Source: Gnetum montanum
Lineage: Eukaryota; Streptophyta; Gnetopsida; Gnetales; Gnetaceae
Assembly: GCA_015680685.1 (NCBI GenBank)
Contig: MNCI01029592.1
Span: forward strand, 596,656 to 636,602
Length of the DNA stretch: 39,947 bases
Direction: 5' to 3'
Shown here: piece by piece, positions 22,036-32,684 of the stretch
Position numbering within the stretch: position 1 is the stretch's first letter
Layout of the letters: each line of letters begins with the position of its first letter
The notes under the pieces: model-generated
Told to the model about the DNA's origin: nothing
Databases searched by the model: none
What the model saw: only the letters and a program-made list of their open reading frames with translations
Made by a program: the position numbers and the translations under genes

Positions 22036-23118
22036 AATTTTTCCATAAGTGATATATGACCAAATGATCTTGTTTGAGATGGAAGAGCTTGATCTTAGCT
22101 CTTCTCAACTTCTTTTTTAGATAATAACTCTAGTAACTTGGTAACTTGGAAGAATTGGACATCATACCAAATATAATCTAGGATCTCAATGAAAAATGTT
22201 ATTAATCCATCCTCATTAATCATAGCTGAGTAATTAGTAAACTATAATTCTTGATGAGCACTATCCATCAACATCATATGTTCCTAAATTTTGGAATCTG
22301 ATTTATTTTATTGAAGATTCAAAGTAAGAAAAATATGCACTGGACAATGTAATTGCATGTTGAATTGATGGAAACTTCTTCTTCAAATTAGGTTCATCTT
22401 CCAAGGATTCCTTTACACATCCGTATTTTAAGAATTGATAGACACCACTTCAAACTTTTGCATTGAAGTCTCCACAAAGAATAAATGGAACTGAATCTGT
22501 ATAACTCAGGAATAACTTATTCTTCAAACTTTCTTCTATTTGCTTAATCAAGTGTGCCCCATGACATAGTCCAACATTTGCACATGTTGGTTTGACAATT
22601 AAATGTGTGTTAACCACACATACACATCTTCTTGATAGATGGACTTTTAGAAATACTGTCAAGGCTATGTGTTTTATCTAAAATCTTGACTATTCTTTAT
22701 TTTCCATCACTTGAAGTTCTTCAAAAATCATATTTTCTAAACTCCATTCAAATCCTTGTACTAATTCAAACTTGGCTTCTTTATAAAAGATTACACAACC
22801 CTCCATGTTGTGATTTCTGCAATAAGCTAATCTGTATGGCTCAAAAGAAGAACTTTTATAACAACCTTTTTGCTTGTAAATACCTCTGTATTTCATTTTT
22901 CCCAAATCTAGTTGGAATTGATATAGGAATTCGTATGGAAAAACTTCTTGCAGGCATAAAACATTAGCATCCAAATCTTATAACTCTACTAAGATGCATG
23001 GGTATCAATATTCATGCTAATCCAAGGTCCATGATGGACATAATCAATGTTGTTTCTCACTCACTGAGGATCTTGCAAGCACATTATATGTTGGAACTTT
23101 CATTCTCATTCTTGGATT
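22036..23118 (-). pseudogene. CCR4-type deadenylase domain, intron-free pseudogene copy
   Basis: Copy of the exonuclease (EEP) domain of a CCR4/carbon catabolite repressor 4-like mRNA deadenylase. Blocks on the minus strand in family order: KVPTYNVLA, CPSWTLD, DLDANVLCLQEV, YRGIYKQK, MEGCVIFYK, HIALTVFLKV, CVCVVNTHL, HLIKQIEESL, SVPFILCGDFNAKV, SGVYQFLKYG, HAITLSSAY, FTNYSA, EILDYIWY, ALPS, HISLM. Nearly all lies in one frame with about seven stops and one frame change before FTNY. The whole domain is about 1.05 kb without introns, which suggests a retrocopy. No poly(A) tail is visible. Catalytic-type residues Glu (LQEV), Asp/Asn (GDFN) and His (GHIS) remain readable. Confidence 0.8.
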
Positions 23119-24120
23119 CTCTGTTCAAACATTACTCTTCATGGGTATCAAACATCTTGTTGAAACAATATTGTGAGTCTCCATGTTGTTTTTTCATATA
23201 ATTTGGTTGCAGAATGAACAGATATATATTTTTTTCTCCTTGATCATTGAAGATAATTTTGTTTCATTAACTGATTCATCAACTGATACATCAACTAATT
23301 CTTAATGACCTTTCTACCCCCTCCTTAGAACACAGACTTCGACAATGTAACTAATGACATGTCATAATGATCTTAAGACTACAAGCAAAGATTAAGCACT
23401 TGGTCTCAAGGTTTAAAAGGTTAAATTTATGATATCATCAAATTATTGGGGTACCTAGATGATAAATTTGACCTCACCATTAAGTTCAGAAGGGTGAAAA
23501 ATGTTGGAAATGAGTATTCATATGTTAAAAATGGACATCATATGCTTGCATTACACTAAAATTAAACTTTTGAGAGTGTTGAGACACTATGTTGGGTAAG
23601 GTGTGAAAACTAATTTTTGGGGTTTCATGGGGTAGATTTGACTTCACCATTATGTTTAGAAGGTTAAAATCTAAAAGAAAGAACTCTTCGTTCAACAAAA
23701 AAGGCTTCTAAAATCAAAAGTTATGGCTTTTGGAGTCCAAAATCTTTGGTACAAAAAACAAGACTTTCTGAGAGGTCACCTTTCCCAATTCTACTCTAGA
23801 CAAGCATGATTAATTATATAATTCTTATTTACCATGCTACTAATGCATCAATTTTTAATCTTGAAAGTGATTTTTGCACATTTTTAGTTTAAAGTAACGA
23901 CTTGACGATGGAATTTTGAATTTTTTGTCAAGTGATAGAGAATTTTCCATCATGCGACAGTTAGGGACAATGGTAGCAATAGGCACAATGGCAATAGTAG
24001 CAATGTCAATGTTGGAAGTAGATAGGTAGCTAGAGTGGAGGATGGTGACATGCGTTGGAGGTAGGTGGTAGCCTAGTGGTGCATGCTTGTGGGAATGGTG
24101 CAACAACACCTTCTTTCCTA
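23119..24120. other. No recognised gene; short direct repeat
   Basis: A weak continuation of the CCR4-like frame is open to about 23290 (CSFCNQII, KNNMETHNIVS), without a clear match. A 33-base direct repeat, GATAAATTTGACCTCACCAT... at 23461-23494 and GTAGATTTGACTTCACCAT... at 23632-23664, is about 170 bases apart. The rest shows nothing. Confidence 0.45.
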
Positions 24121-24160
24121 CTATGGCTCGTGAAGGGCTAGCGCAGCTTAGGCATCAGCT

Positions 24161-24179
24161 ATGCAGTGTAGCACTGCAT
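24161..24179. repeat. Perfect short inverted repeat
   Basis: ATGCAGTG - TAG - CACTGCAT: 8-base arms, 3-base loop, within a GC-richer island (about 24120-24410) that also has two copies of a GTGCAAGGGYYTGC-type unit. Function unknown. Confidence 0.6.
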
Positions 24180-24305
24180 TGTTCGATGCAGGGCTACGGC
24201 ATGGCGAATGCAAATCAACATCCTTTGTTGATGATTAGCATCGTGGTGATGGCGGTGTTATTTTTCTCTACTGTGCAACATGTGTAGGGCTAGTGTAGCC
24301 AACTA

Positions 24306-24328
24306 CCCCCCACCACCCCACCCCACCC
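24306..24328 (-). other. G-quadruplex-type motif
   Basis: On the minus strand GGG T GGGG T GGGG TGGT GGGGGG, four G-tracts with loops of 1, 1 and 4 bases. Strong by pattern alone. Confidence 0.6.
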
Positions 24329-24564
24329 TTGCGTGTAAGGGCTTGCATGGCCTAAAATAGGGCCTACGTGCCACGTGCAAGGGTCTGCGTGGCCCATGAA
24401 TGGAAAAAAAGAATTTATGTAGCCACCATTTTGTTTGGATAAGGCTTAGATGAAGATTGTTATTATTCAAAAGTTTCAAGCTTTGAACAAGTACAAGAAA
24501 GAAGAAACACACACATTAGCATAATCAAAGAGTTTAAAAATAATATGTACTAGTTAATTATTTA

Positions 24565-24830
24565 TGATTTACATCCCAACTATAGTTAGTCTACTACTAA
24601 AGTTGAATATGTTGTTATGAACCTAGCTAATCATGAATAGTGACATGGCTTCACAAGTTAGTAGCTAAACTTAAAAATAATAAAATGACTATGAAGATTA
24701 TTTCCAATAATCAAAGTGCAATTTACATATGTAAGTATCTCATTTCTATTGTAGGACTAAGCATATTAAGAAAGTTATAGTTCCATTGTGGAAAATTATG
24801 TGGTGTTGAATAAGTATTGATACCACAAAG
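24565..24830 (+). pseudogene. Ty1/copia RNase H fragment
   Basis: C-terminal RNase H of a copia-type polyprotein. STTKVEYVVMNLANHE (family STTEAEYVA...), then after a frame change WLHKLVAKLKNNKM and SNNQSAIYI (family DNQSAI), and after another RTKHIKKVIVPL (family RTKHIDIRYHF). Block order and spacing fit. Element B3 is inserted about 50 bases further on; the sequence after its right target copy (31066 on) may be the rest of this element. Confidence 0.75.
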
Positions 24831-24876
24831 ATCTAGATTGAGCTTCATGGTAGCTTCACCTTCAAGAGGTAAAAAT

Positions 24877-24881
24877 GTAGG
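24877..24881 (+). other. Target-site duplication, left of B3 (GTAGG)
   Basis: GTAGG directly before the TGATGGGACG start of LTR B3; the same five bases lie directly after LTR B4 at 31061-31065. It shows that 24882-31060 is one insertion. Confidence 0.85.
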
Positions 24882-25396
24882 TGATGGGACGTGATATCTC
24901 ATAGGCCGTGATATCGTGTATGTGATATCGCGTCTTTCCCTGTGATATCGCGTATGGGATATCGCAGCTTGTCACCAGTTCTATAAATAAGAGGTGGCTC
25001 TCCCTTGTTTCTCCATCTAGATTTAGACCCTTAGCGAAACTTTGGTAGTTTTACCATTCCAAAGATAGAATAATTTCCATGTGCCCGTAGTAGGAGTCTT
25101 AAAGTGAATGGATCTTTATTCGAGCAATTTTGTACCTGAGCACACAATTGTATATGGCAATAAAGAAAAAAATTTGGATAAACCTTGCAGCATATGGACT
25201 AAGCTAAATAGGACTTTAATTATTGTTAAATGTTTAATTGTTTTCTTAAGGACTTAATCTCTCTCAACCCTCAAATCTCATAGTTAAGTGCATTCAGTAC
25301 GATCGCTTCGAGCACGTGCATTACGCTTGGTAATCCCAGTAACGAATAGCATTTGGTAATCCCAGCAGCATTGCATTGGTTCAAGGTGTGAATGGC
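24882..25396 (+). repeat. LTR B3 (5' LTR, incomplete)
   Basis: Same family as B1/B2. GATATC-type iterons at 24890-24966, TATAAATA 24982-24989, poly(A) hairpin 25113-25120 with 25159-25166, and two TTGGTAATCCCAG motifs (25319-25372). It ends at an N (25397). The U5 hairpin and end are missing through an assembly join, not through biology. Confidence 0.85.
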
Positions 25397-25440
25397 ANGC
25401 AACGGTGCCAATGATGAGTGGCAAGGTACCCCTACACTCN
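25397..25440. other. Assembly artefact: inverted LTR-end fragment between two Ns
   Basis: The 42 bases between two single Ns are the reverse complement of an LTR end plus primer site (GAGTGTAGGGGTACC... and TGGCACCGTTGC). The interior then resumes with TTGTTTGTGTGCTAAG. The true LTR end and primer site of B3 are therefore missing here. Confidence 0.75.
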
Positions 25441-25562
25441 TTGTTTGTGTGCTAAGTAGAACATAGGAAATCATCCACATTGTTGGGAAGCTTAAAGGAA
25501 CCCTTAGGGTTAGTCATATGAAAAATAACATAACGGTAAAAAACACACCAAACAAAACTAAG

Positions 25563-27512
25563 ATGTCTTCTTCTCCACACAAAAGCACTTCACCGCCTAG
25601 GACCAACACTAGAGAAAGTCGGCAGCATAACATACATAACCAAGAACCACTAGTTCCTCAACAATTCAATGTGGTATATATTCATCACGATGAATATATA
25701 CCCAACTTTACCTTTGTCTTCCATCAAGATGAACAACTACATTGGAGAGACTTGGAGGGTAACATAGTGTTGCCTCTAGATAGAGTAGTCCCCAACATGC
25801 TCTTTCGTGTGCTTGCATGAATTGGCATGTCATAATTATATGCTAAGTACATTGCACTTGATTAAAATGTAAGGGACTACCATCCCACAGAAGCGCAACA
25901 TCAACGGGACTCACGGTAGGAGAGTTATCAGACATGGTTGAAGGGGAAAGGACACCATAATGCTTCACCCATCATAGGAGAAATTAAGGGTGGTGAACCT
26001 ATCTCAATAGGCTCTCCACAAAATGATGTTCCCCCTCCTTACAATAGTCAGGAGGTGGAACAAAAACATAAGATAAGGGCAAGCATTCTGATCATCATCA
26101 CGATCAGGGTCGAGATCACCAAAGGGAAGGTAGGAAACATCATCATGGCGATGGTTCTCCTTCCTCTTCCCCTTCATCGCAACATTCACCCTCTCCTTCA
26201 ATGTCGGGACGCAATTACAAGGAACCTAACAGTGAGAAAAGGGTAAGAAAAATGAGAAACCTCGACGAGAAAGTCAAGAGCAAGGATGAGGGCAGTCTAG
26301 AGAGTCAAGGCATGAAAGAAGGGAAAGTAGGGAACAGTGTAGACATCATAGATGCCATGAGACAGACGACCATGACGAACCCCTACTTGCAACCTGAAGC
26401 ATGTTAGACATTACAAAGGTAGTTAGAATACCTACAAGGCACCAAAAAGATAGTCGGATCAAGTGACTAGACATGAATAATATCCCACAATTTAAGGGGG
26501 GATACAACGATGATCCGCAGAATCACTTATAGGCATTTCATGATGCCTGCACCTTGCAAAATATTAAGAATGAGTGGAAAAAGTTAAAGTTGTTCCCAAG
26601 GACACTCATAAAGGAAGTGGAAAGCTGGTACCGGTCCTTAGAACCAGAAACCATTAGGAGGTGGAGTACGATGCTACAACTATTTAATAATAAGTATCAA
26701 ACGTATTCCTGAGTGTCCAACTTATGAAAACAGATCCAAGGATGGAAGCAGGGAACTCATGAATCCTTGGACACTACCATGGGCTGATATTATGCATTGC
26801 TACATCGTTGCCCGGGCCATGGGTATGCACAACAAGATCAACTACGCTACCTTGTAGATGGGCTAAGACATGAAACCAGGAGAACCCTTGGGACATATGC
26901 CCAAGGGAGATTATCTGAACTTAGGTCCCATGAGGTTCATAGATTATTGGAGAAAGTAGCTAAGGAAGAAGGAGAGCTACAAAAAAGAGAAAGCATGGAA
27001 GAGTATAACTGGGATCCTTCCCTTTGAAAGAGGGGAGTGAGATTCTGCGAAGAGAAGGATGAGTCACCACTCAAAGAGTTGGTAAGTAGGAAAACCTTGC
27101 CACTTTAGAAATTAACAACAGAAGTGTCAGCTAAGGTAGATCAGATGTGGGACTCCTTATATAGTAGATTTGAAACCATTTAAAAAATCATAGAGGAGTC
27201 TAAGGAGCAAAGTAGTGACCATGATAAGAAAAAGAAGAGGGATTTGGACTATGTAGGTAACAAAGGTAAGGGTAAAATACCTATCACTGAAGAGGTTGTG
27301 GATTCGGACACAGAAAATGACGATGGATGTGAGCTTTGCCAATATGACCGTCCTAAGGGATGTTGCTCAATAATCTCACATCTACAAGAGTATGGGGTGT
27401 ATGCACTCAACCCAAGACTTAACAAACGGCAAGCACCCCATCGGTTACCTTATCCCCAAGGTAACCCAAGGAAGTTCCACCAACCGTTAACATATTATCC
27501 AAGTGGAACTCC
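25563..27512 (+). pseudogene. ORF1/gag of element B3
   Basis: Third copy of the B gene. ATG at 25563. DEYIPNFTFVFHQDEQLHWRD keeps Gln where B1 and its neighbour have a stop. Frame changes follow near 25815 and 26050. A stop at the junction of the ORF1 and capsid parts is TGA (26395-26397), where the other copies have TAA. Capsid end HRCPGHGYAQQDQL, VDGLRHETRRTLG and LRSHEVHRLLEKV; knuckle CELCQYDRPKGC at 27328-27363, with Arg in place of the His ligand; then ISHLQEYGVYALNPRL and PYPQGNPRKFHQPLTYYPSG up to the gap. Confidence 0.8.
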
Positions 27513-28255
27513 NNNNNNNNNNNNNNNNNNNNNNNNNNNNNNNNNNNNNNNNNNNNNNNNNNNNNNNNNNNNNNNNNNNNNNNNNNNNNNNNNNNNNNNN
27601 NNNNNNNNNNNNNNNNNNNNNNNNNNNNNNNNNNNNNNNNNNNNNNNNNNNNNNNNNNNNNNNNNNNNNNNNNNNNNNNNNNNNNNNNNNNNNNNNNNNN
27701 NNNNNNNNNNNNNNNNNNNNNNNNNNNNNNNNNNNNNNNNNNNNNNNNNNNNNNNNNNNNNNNNNNNNNNNNNNNNNNNNNNNNNNNNNNNNNNNNNNNN
27801 NNNNNNNNNNNNNNNNNNNNNNNNNNNNNNNNNNNNNNNNNNNNNNNNNNNNNNNNNNNNNNNNNNNNNNNNNNNNNNNNNNNNNNNNNNNNNNNNNNNN
27901 NNNNNNNNNNNNNNNNNNNNNNNNNNNNNNNNNNNNNNNNNNNNNNNNNNNNNNNNNNNNNNNNNNNNNNNNNNNNNNNNNNNNNNNNNNNNNNNNNNNN
28001 NNNNNNNNNNNNNNNNNNNNNNNNNNNNNNNNNNNNNNNNNNNNNNNNNNNNNNNNNNNNNNNNNNNNNNNNNNNNNNNNNNNNNNNNNNNNNNNNNNNN
28101 NNNNNNNNNNNNNNNNNNNNNNNNNNNNNNNNNNNNNNNNNNNNNNNNNNNNNNNNNNNNNNNNNNNNNNNNNNNNNNNNNNNNNNNNNNNNNNNNNNNN
28201 NNNNNNNNNNNNNNNNNNNNNNNNNNNNNNNNNNNNNNNNNNNNNNNNNNNNNNN
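27513..28255. other. Sequencing gap (743 N)
   Basis: Unknown bases. By comparison with B1 (about 5650-6605) the gag tail and most of the protease should lie here, including the active-site motif. Long ORFs predicted across it are artefacts. Confidence 0.95.
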
Positions 28256-28501
28256 AAAGTTCCATGCATCACATATAGTGATATAGAGGGTGATGACATA
28301 CAGGAATGCTCATCATCTCCTACATGCAACCGGTGTGCTCAGGAAGCTAACATACAAAAGTGCCTGTATGTAGCAACCACACAACAAGAGAACACCCAAT
28401 GGTTGACAGCTAATCAAGAGAGCAACCCACCAATATGCATGGAACTAACTGGGGGAACAACATGCGCTCACATCGAAAGCAAAGCTACACTGGAGCATTA
28501 G
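28256..28501 (+). pseudogene. End of the protease frame of element B3
   Basis: KVPCITYSDIEGDDIQECSS and SPTCNRCAQEANIQKCLYVA, ending TAG at 28499-28501. It matches B1 6600-6860, where the frame is cut by a TAG after SPTCN. This gives the likely original end of the gag-protease polyprotein. Confidence 0.7.
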
Positions 28502-30331
28502 CGTCGCCAACTTCCAACCCTTAACCTAAAAACATCAATTAGGAGAAGTTGGACACTTCTAAAAAATTCAAACAAATGCTCATTATTTCATATCTCTCCC
28601 TTTCAATTCAGTCATGGGGAAGATGGTCACCTATGCTGATCATTTGAGGCCCTCAATTTCTTTTTAAGTTTTTTGTTTTACACATATTTGTTTTACAAAT
28701 TTCTTTAAATTTTTTATTTTTTTTTCAACATCATTTATACCTTTTCATCCCTTTGTGTGTTTGATTACTTTGTTTGATTTGTCACTTAATAAGTGCTTCA
28801 AAGATGGTATGAACTGTATTCCATTGATTGCTAGTGTTTGGTTTTTACCTTTAAGCTATGATGTTGATACTAAGGTATGGTTCTTTTTGATATAGCAGGC
28901 AATGAGTCCACTTCATCCATACATCCATCAATTTTGATGGTCTCTCTTAGCTTGGAACTTACAGTCCCTTTCCCAATAATAAGAACTATCAATGAACCGG
29001 TGATTGGGCATTTCTCAAACTAAGGAAGGACTCAAGGATTGAAAAGGGTGTGACTTCAAGGGGATTTGATGCATTTGTGCTAGCCATTCTCTTGAGTGCT
29101 TGGATGTTTTCTTCTTGAGTTTTCTTACCATTCTGACATTGCCGCCTTATTGGGAAGCTGAGCAAATAAAAATAACAAAGTCTTTGCATGGTGTGGTTCT
29201 CACGTATAAACATAAAACAAAAAAGAGAGAAAGTGAGAATTCAAAGCACACCCCTTAGAAAAAATAATTACTTGGGCTACAAGCACTAGTTATGGAGCTA
29301 AAATAAACATGTTCCCTCTAACTAAGGTCCTTCTCACTTCCCACTTTCTCTTCTTTCGTTTCGTCAGAATGGTGGTGGCTCTATGGTGAAGGAATTCTTG
29401 TTACTTCAAGTGGGTGGATGGGCCAAATGTATTAATGCAAAGTCACTGACTGTGGTTTGTTTCAGGCCAGATTTGGAATGGGATCTACTAAGTCACATTA
29501 GCCATTAATACACAAGGGGTTGTACACCACCTTGTTCTTGAGATTCCATTTCATTCTCTTCTCTCCATCCTTCTTTTCCCATTTATCACCTCATTGCCAG
29601 TTGTATCAGTAGTCCATATTTTGGTGGATGCATTATTTTCTTGTGGTAAACTCTTGTGGTTAAGAATTTAACTCTTGTCTCCAAATGACATTCCTAGAGC
29701 CTACGAACTCTTTGAATGTGGGATTGTCAGGGCATTAAGGGCATGAGCTTGCTTTGGGGAGGACCCATTGGCATTCCTATTTGGTGCATCCATTAATTTC
29801 TTTCCCTTAAACATTTATGCAATCACCAATTATTTTTTTCATCTCCATCTTTGACATCCATTTTATCGATGTGGCCATTGTTTCTTTTTCTCCATCCTTC
29901 TTATTCCTTATCTTTTTCCATTCTATCGCTACCAAAGGTTCGCTCTCAGTCATCGGGGTCCTGGTCCAATTTTTTCGATTTTTCTCTTAACCCCTACACC
30001 TTGGGTAGTCACCAGTATTATATCTCTAGATCCGTATCAGCCATATCACAACTCAACCAATGGACCTTACACCAAAGCAAGGTATCAATTGCATTATGAT
30101 TCATTTACCCTTGCTAATATAAGAATTGTGTTGTGTGTGCAGATGGCAATCATACAACAACAGATTGGATCTAGAGGGAACACTTGGAATGGATTGGTGC
30201 TGAAGCAGTTATGCAAGGAACGAGATTGATGACACGCTTATGGATGGACAACGAAAGGCGTAATCTTGGCATTGGCAGTAGCAGACTTCTTCTTTTCTCT
30301 CTCTCTTCTCTCTCAACTTCCAAATAAGGCT
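28502..30331 (+). other. Non-coding module of element B3
   Basis: Counterpart of 6880-8905: the same order of blocks, including GGACTCAAGGATTGAAAAGG and the intron-like signals (GCAAG/GTATCAATTGC ... TGTGTGCAG/ATGG near 30080-30142). No pol domain. It ends at an N (30332); the 3' end of the interior, the polypurine tract and the U3 start are lost in this join. Confidence 0.7.
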
Positions 30332-30332
30332 N

Positions 30333-31060
30333 CGCTAGTTCTATAAATAAGAGGTGGCTATCCCTTGTTTCTCCTTCTAGATTTAGACCCTTAGCGAAAC
30401 TCTAGTAGTTTTACCATTTCAGAGATAGAATAATTTCCATGTGCCCGTAGTAGGAGTCTCAAAGTGAACGGATCTTTATTCGAGCAATTTTGTACCTAAG
30501 CACACAATTGTGTATGACAATAAAGATGAACTTTTGGATAAACCTTGCAGCATATGGACTAAGCTAAATAGGACTTTAATTTTTGTTAAATGTTTAATTG
30601 CTTTCTTAAGGACTTAATCTCTCTCAACCCTTAACTCTCATAGTTAAGTGCATCCAGTACGATCGCTTCAAGCACGTGTGTTATGCTTGGTAATCCCAGT
30701 GACGAATAGCATTTGATAATCCCAGCAGCATTGCATTGGTTTAGGGTGTGAACGGCAAGTGGGAACGGATACTGATGCTAGGACGATTAAAGCTTAGTTA
30801 ATGAAAGTTAGTTACTTAGTCTCTTCACCCTTTCCTCTCTTAACATAGGTGATAAAAAGATAAAAGACATAAAAATCACATACCTCAGACTTACTTAACC
30901 ATACAACCATGACAATACAAGTAAGTCTGGGAAGACAATGATCGATTAACCTTAAGTGTTCCATAAGGCGTGTAAGCACTTAGTCCTTGGAGTTTGACTG
31001 GATCACACGTGCACACTCATATTCGTATGGTTGAGTGTAGGGGTACCTCACCACTCATTA
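30333..31060 (+). repeat. LTR B4 (3' LTR of element B3)
   Basis: The U3 start is missing. TATAAATA 30342-30349; poly(A) hairpin TCTTTATT 30473-30480 with AATAAAGA 30519-30526 around a perfect ACACAATTGTGT; TTGGTAATCCCAG motif 30680-30735; perfect 11-base U5 hairpin CAGACTTACTT 30886-30896 with AAGTAAGTCTG 30919-30929. It ends CACTCATTA (CATCA in relatives) and is followed by GTAGG. About 15 of 205 bases differ from LTR B3 by eye. Confidence 0.88.
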
Positions 31061-31065
31061 GTAGG
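31061..31065 (+). other. Target-site duplication, right of B3 (GTAGG)
   Basis: Exact copy of 24877-24881, directly after the LTR end. Confidence 0.85.
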
Positions 31066-32395
31066 TAAAGTGAAGGAAAATTATCCTCTACATGAGTTCA
31101 ACTACAATATAGTAAAGTTGTCTTAGATTTAACTCCACATGTTTATAGTTTAGCATGGTAATTCTCCTTCTGAGCTATTATTTCTTTTTGGGGTTTTTCT
31201 TTCTCCTAGTGTACTTTTGTTTATTTATTTTATGAGAGGGAGAGTTGGTACCCAAAACATTTTTAAAAAAATATGTATCCCCAAGACATATGGTTATATT
31301 ATAACTTTTATAACTCAAGATTGCCGATGAAAATCAGAACCATAACTTAGAAGTTCCAAATTAAGAATCTTACGAATAGGCTAACATTTTATTGTTTATT
31401 TATTATTTATTTGATGATGTCAATAAAAAATGCAAACATACTACAGAAAAAGATTCCAAACTTTATTATGTAAAGTCTAAGAAGAATAAAATAAAATTTT
31501 TTGATGTTTAGGCTATTAGCAAGTCACAACCAGTTAATCCATCACTTCTAATCCATAAAATAATACCTAGATGTTTTTTATATCAACAAGATCATGCTAG
31601 GAGATAATTAATTCCTTCCTTTGTTTAGATCAATTGTAGATCTCAAGTTCCTCAAAGTCATTCCCTATGTATTATAAGTTTAAAACACAAAAATCAAGAA
31701 ATCTGGTCTAAGAAAGCATTTAAAAAGAAAACTTTTCAATAAAAAGAATGCATTTTGAAATTCATGTAATTAAAACTCTTTCAATATACATAAGCATTAT
31801 CAACATCACCATTACTTTGGAACTATATTTATTAGCCAAAAAATATTTGTTTTGGAAATTGATGTAGCTCCAAAATCTTGCATTTGCTGTAAACTGACTA
31901 TACTCTAACCTAGAATCTTGGGTTGTCTAACTAGAGTTTGAAGATTTTGATGAATGTTTGCTAGTATTTTCATAGGCCTACAAAATATAAAAAACTTATC
32001 ATCATCCTATGCTAAAAAGCTTCTACTCTTTTGCCTACAAATCCTAGCTTTTATAGCCCACTAGCCACTCATTATCAAAATAAAGTAAGAGAAGTCTACT
32101 TGGTGTTACTAGGAAACTCCTTTCGCTTTAATGAAATATGACAATATTTTCTAATGATATGCTCAGAGGGGGGTGTGGGGGGTAGTTTGGGGGGCCTGTG
32201 GGAGGGTTTTGGGAGGTAGGTGGGTGGTTGTGTATTACCAACAAATGAGTATAAAAAATGGTCTCATTTTAAGAAAAATTTTTATCTTATAGATGCAAAT
32301 GATCCTTCTATAAGTGATATTCTTTGTAGATGTACCTAAAATAATCTTTGTCTTGGGCAAGCTTGCATATATAGCTGGTGGGACATGTTTTATTT
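31066..32395. other. AT-rich stretch, possible copia remainder
   Basis: The first 200 bases follow the interrupted copia fragment and contain a purine-rich GAGAGGGAGAG (about 31226) that could be a polypurine tract before TTGGTACCC. Nothing is recognised beyond this except the G-rich tract at 32168. Confidence 0.4.
32168..32227 (+). other. G-rich tract, G-quadruplex-type
   Basis: Runs of G6, G6, G6, then G3 tracts with short spacers over 60 bases, in otherwise AT-rich DNA. Several overlapping four-tract combinations are possible on the plus strand. Confidence 0.65.
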
Positions 32396-32684
32396 CTTTG
32401 CTCTTTCTTTTTGGTAGGCTACTTTTGCTACTAATGTTCATCAACATGCAACTCTATTAGATCATTTCCCCATTACTATATTAATTCAAATAAATGATAG
32501 TTACCTTAGACATAATTTCTATCTTTTTGGATTACATAGTAACTCTTTCTCATCTCCAACTACTCAACAAATTCTTTCAAACCTTTGGAATGTTGAACCA
32601 AGGGCCTCAGGTTAAGTGGGTTGGATTCAATGATGGCATCGTGCTACTTATAAAGTAAAAAATTTTGCTCACTATTATGGTAAG
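32396..32684 (+). pseudogene. LINE, endonuclease-RT linker (part before solo LTR D)
   Basis: ATFATNVHQHATLLDHFPIT resembles the SDHxPI end of an L1-type endonuclease. It is followed by LWNVEPRASG, VGWIQ and HRATYKVKNFAHYYGK, typical of the linker before RT. The frame is broken by solo LTR D at 32685 and resumes at 33523 in the same frame. The 5' end of the LINE was not found. Confidence 0.6.
32680..32684 (+). other. Target-site duplication of LTR D, left (GTAAG)
   Basis: GTAAG precedes the LTR and recurs at 33518-33522. Removing the LTR and one copy restores the LINE frame (HYYGK/EVASCARQ). Confidence 0.75.

Noticed and set aside
22450-22974. LINE-type endonuclease
   Set aside because: The blocks LCLQEV, GCVIFYK, VVNTH, CGDFN, FTNYS and ALPS are in the order and form of CCR4-like deadenylases, not of L1 endonucleases.
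24303-24512. Gly-rich 69-codon minus-strand ORF
   Set aside because: Its Gly run is the G-quadruplex tract; no conserved motif.
27244-28501. Long ORFs of 256-344 codons on both strands
   Set aside because: They run through the 743-base N gap; only the ends are real sequence and belong to gag and protease of B3.
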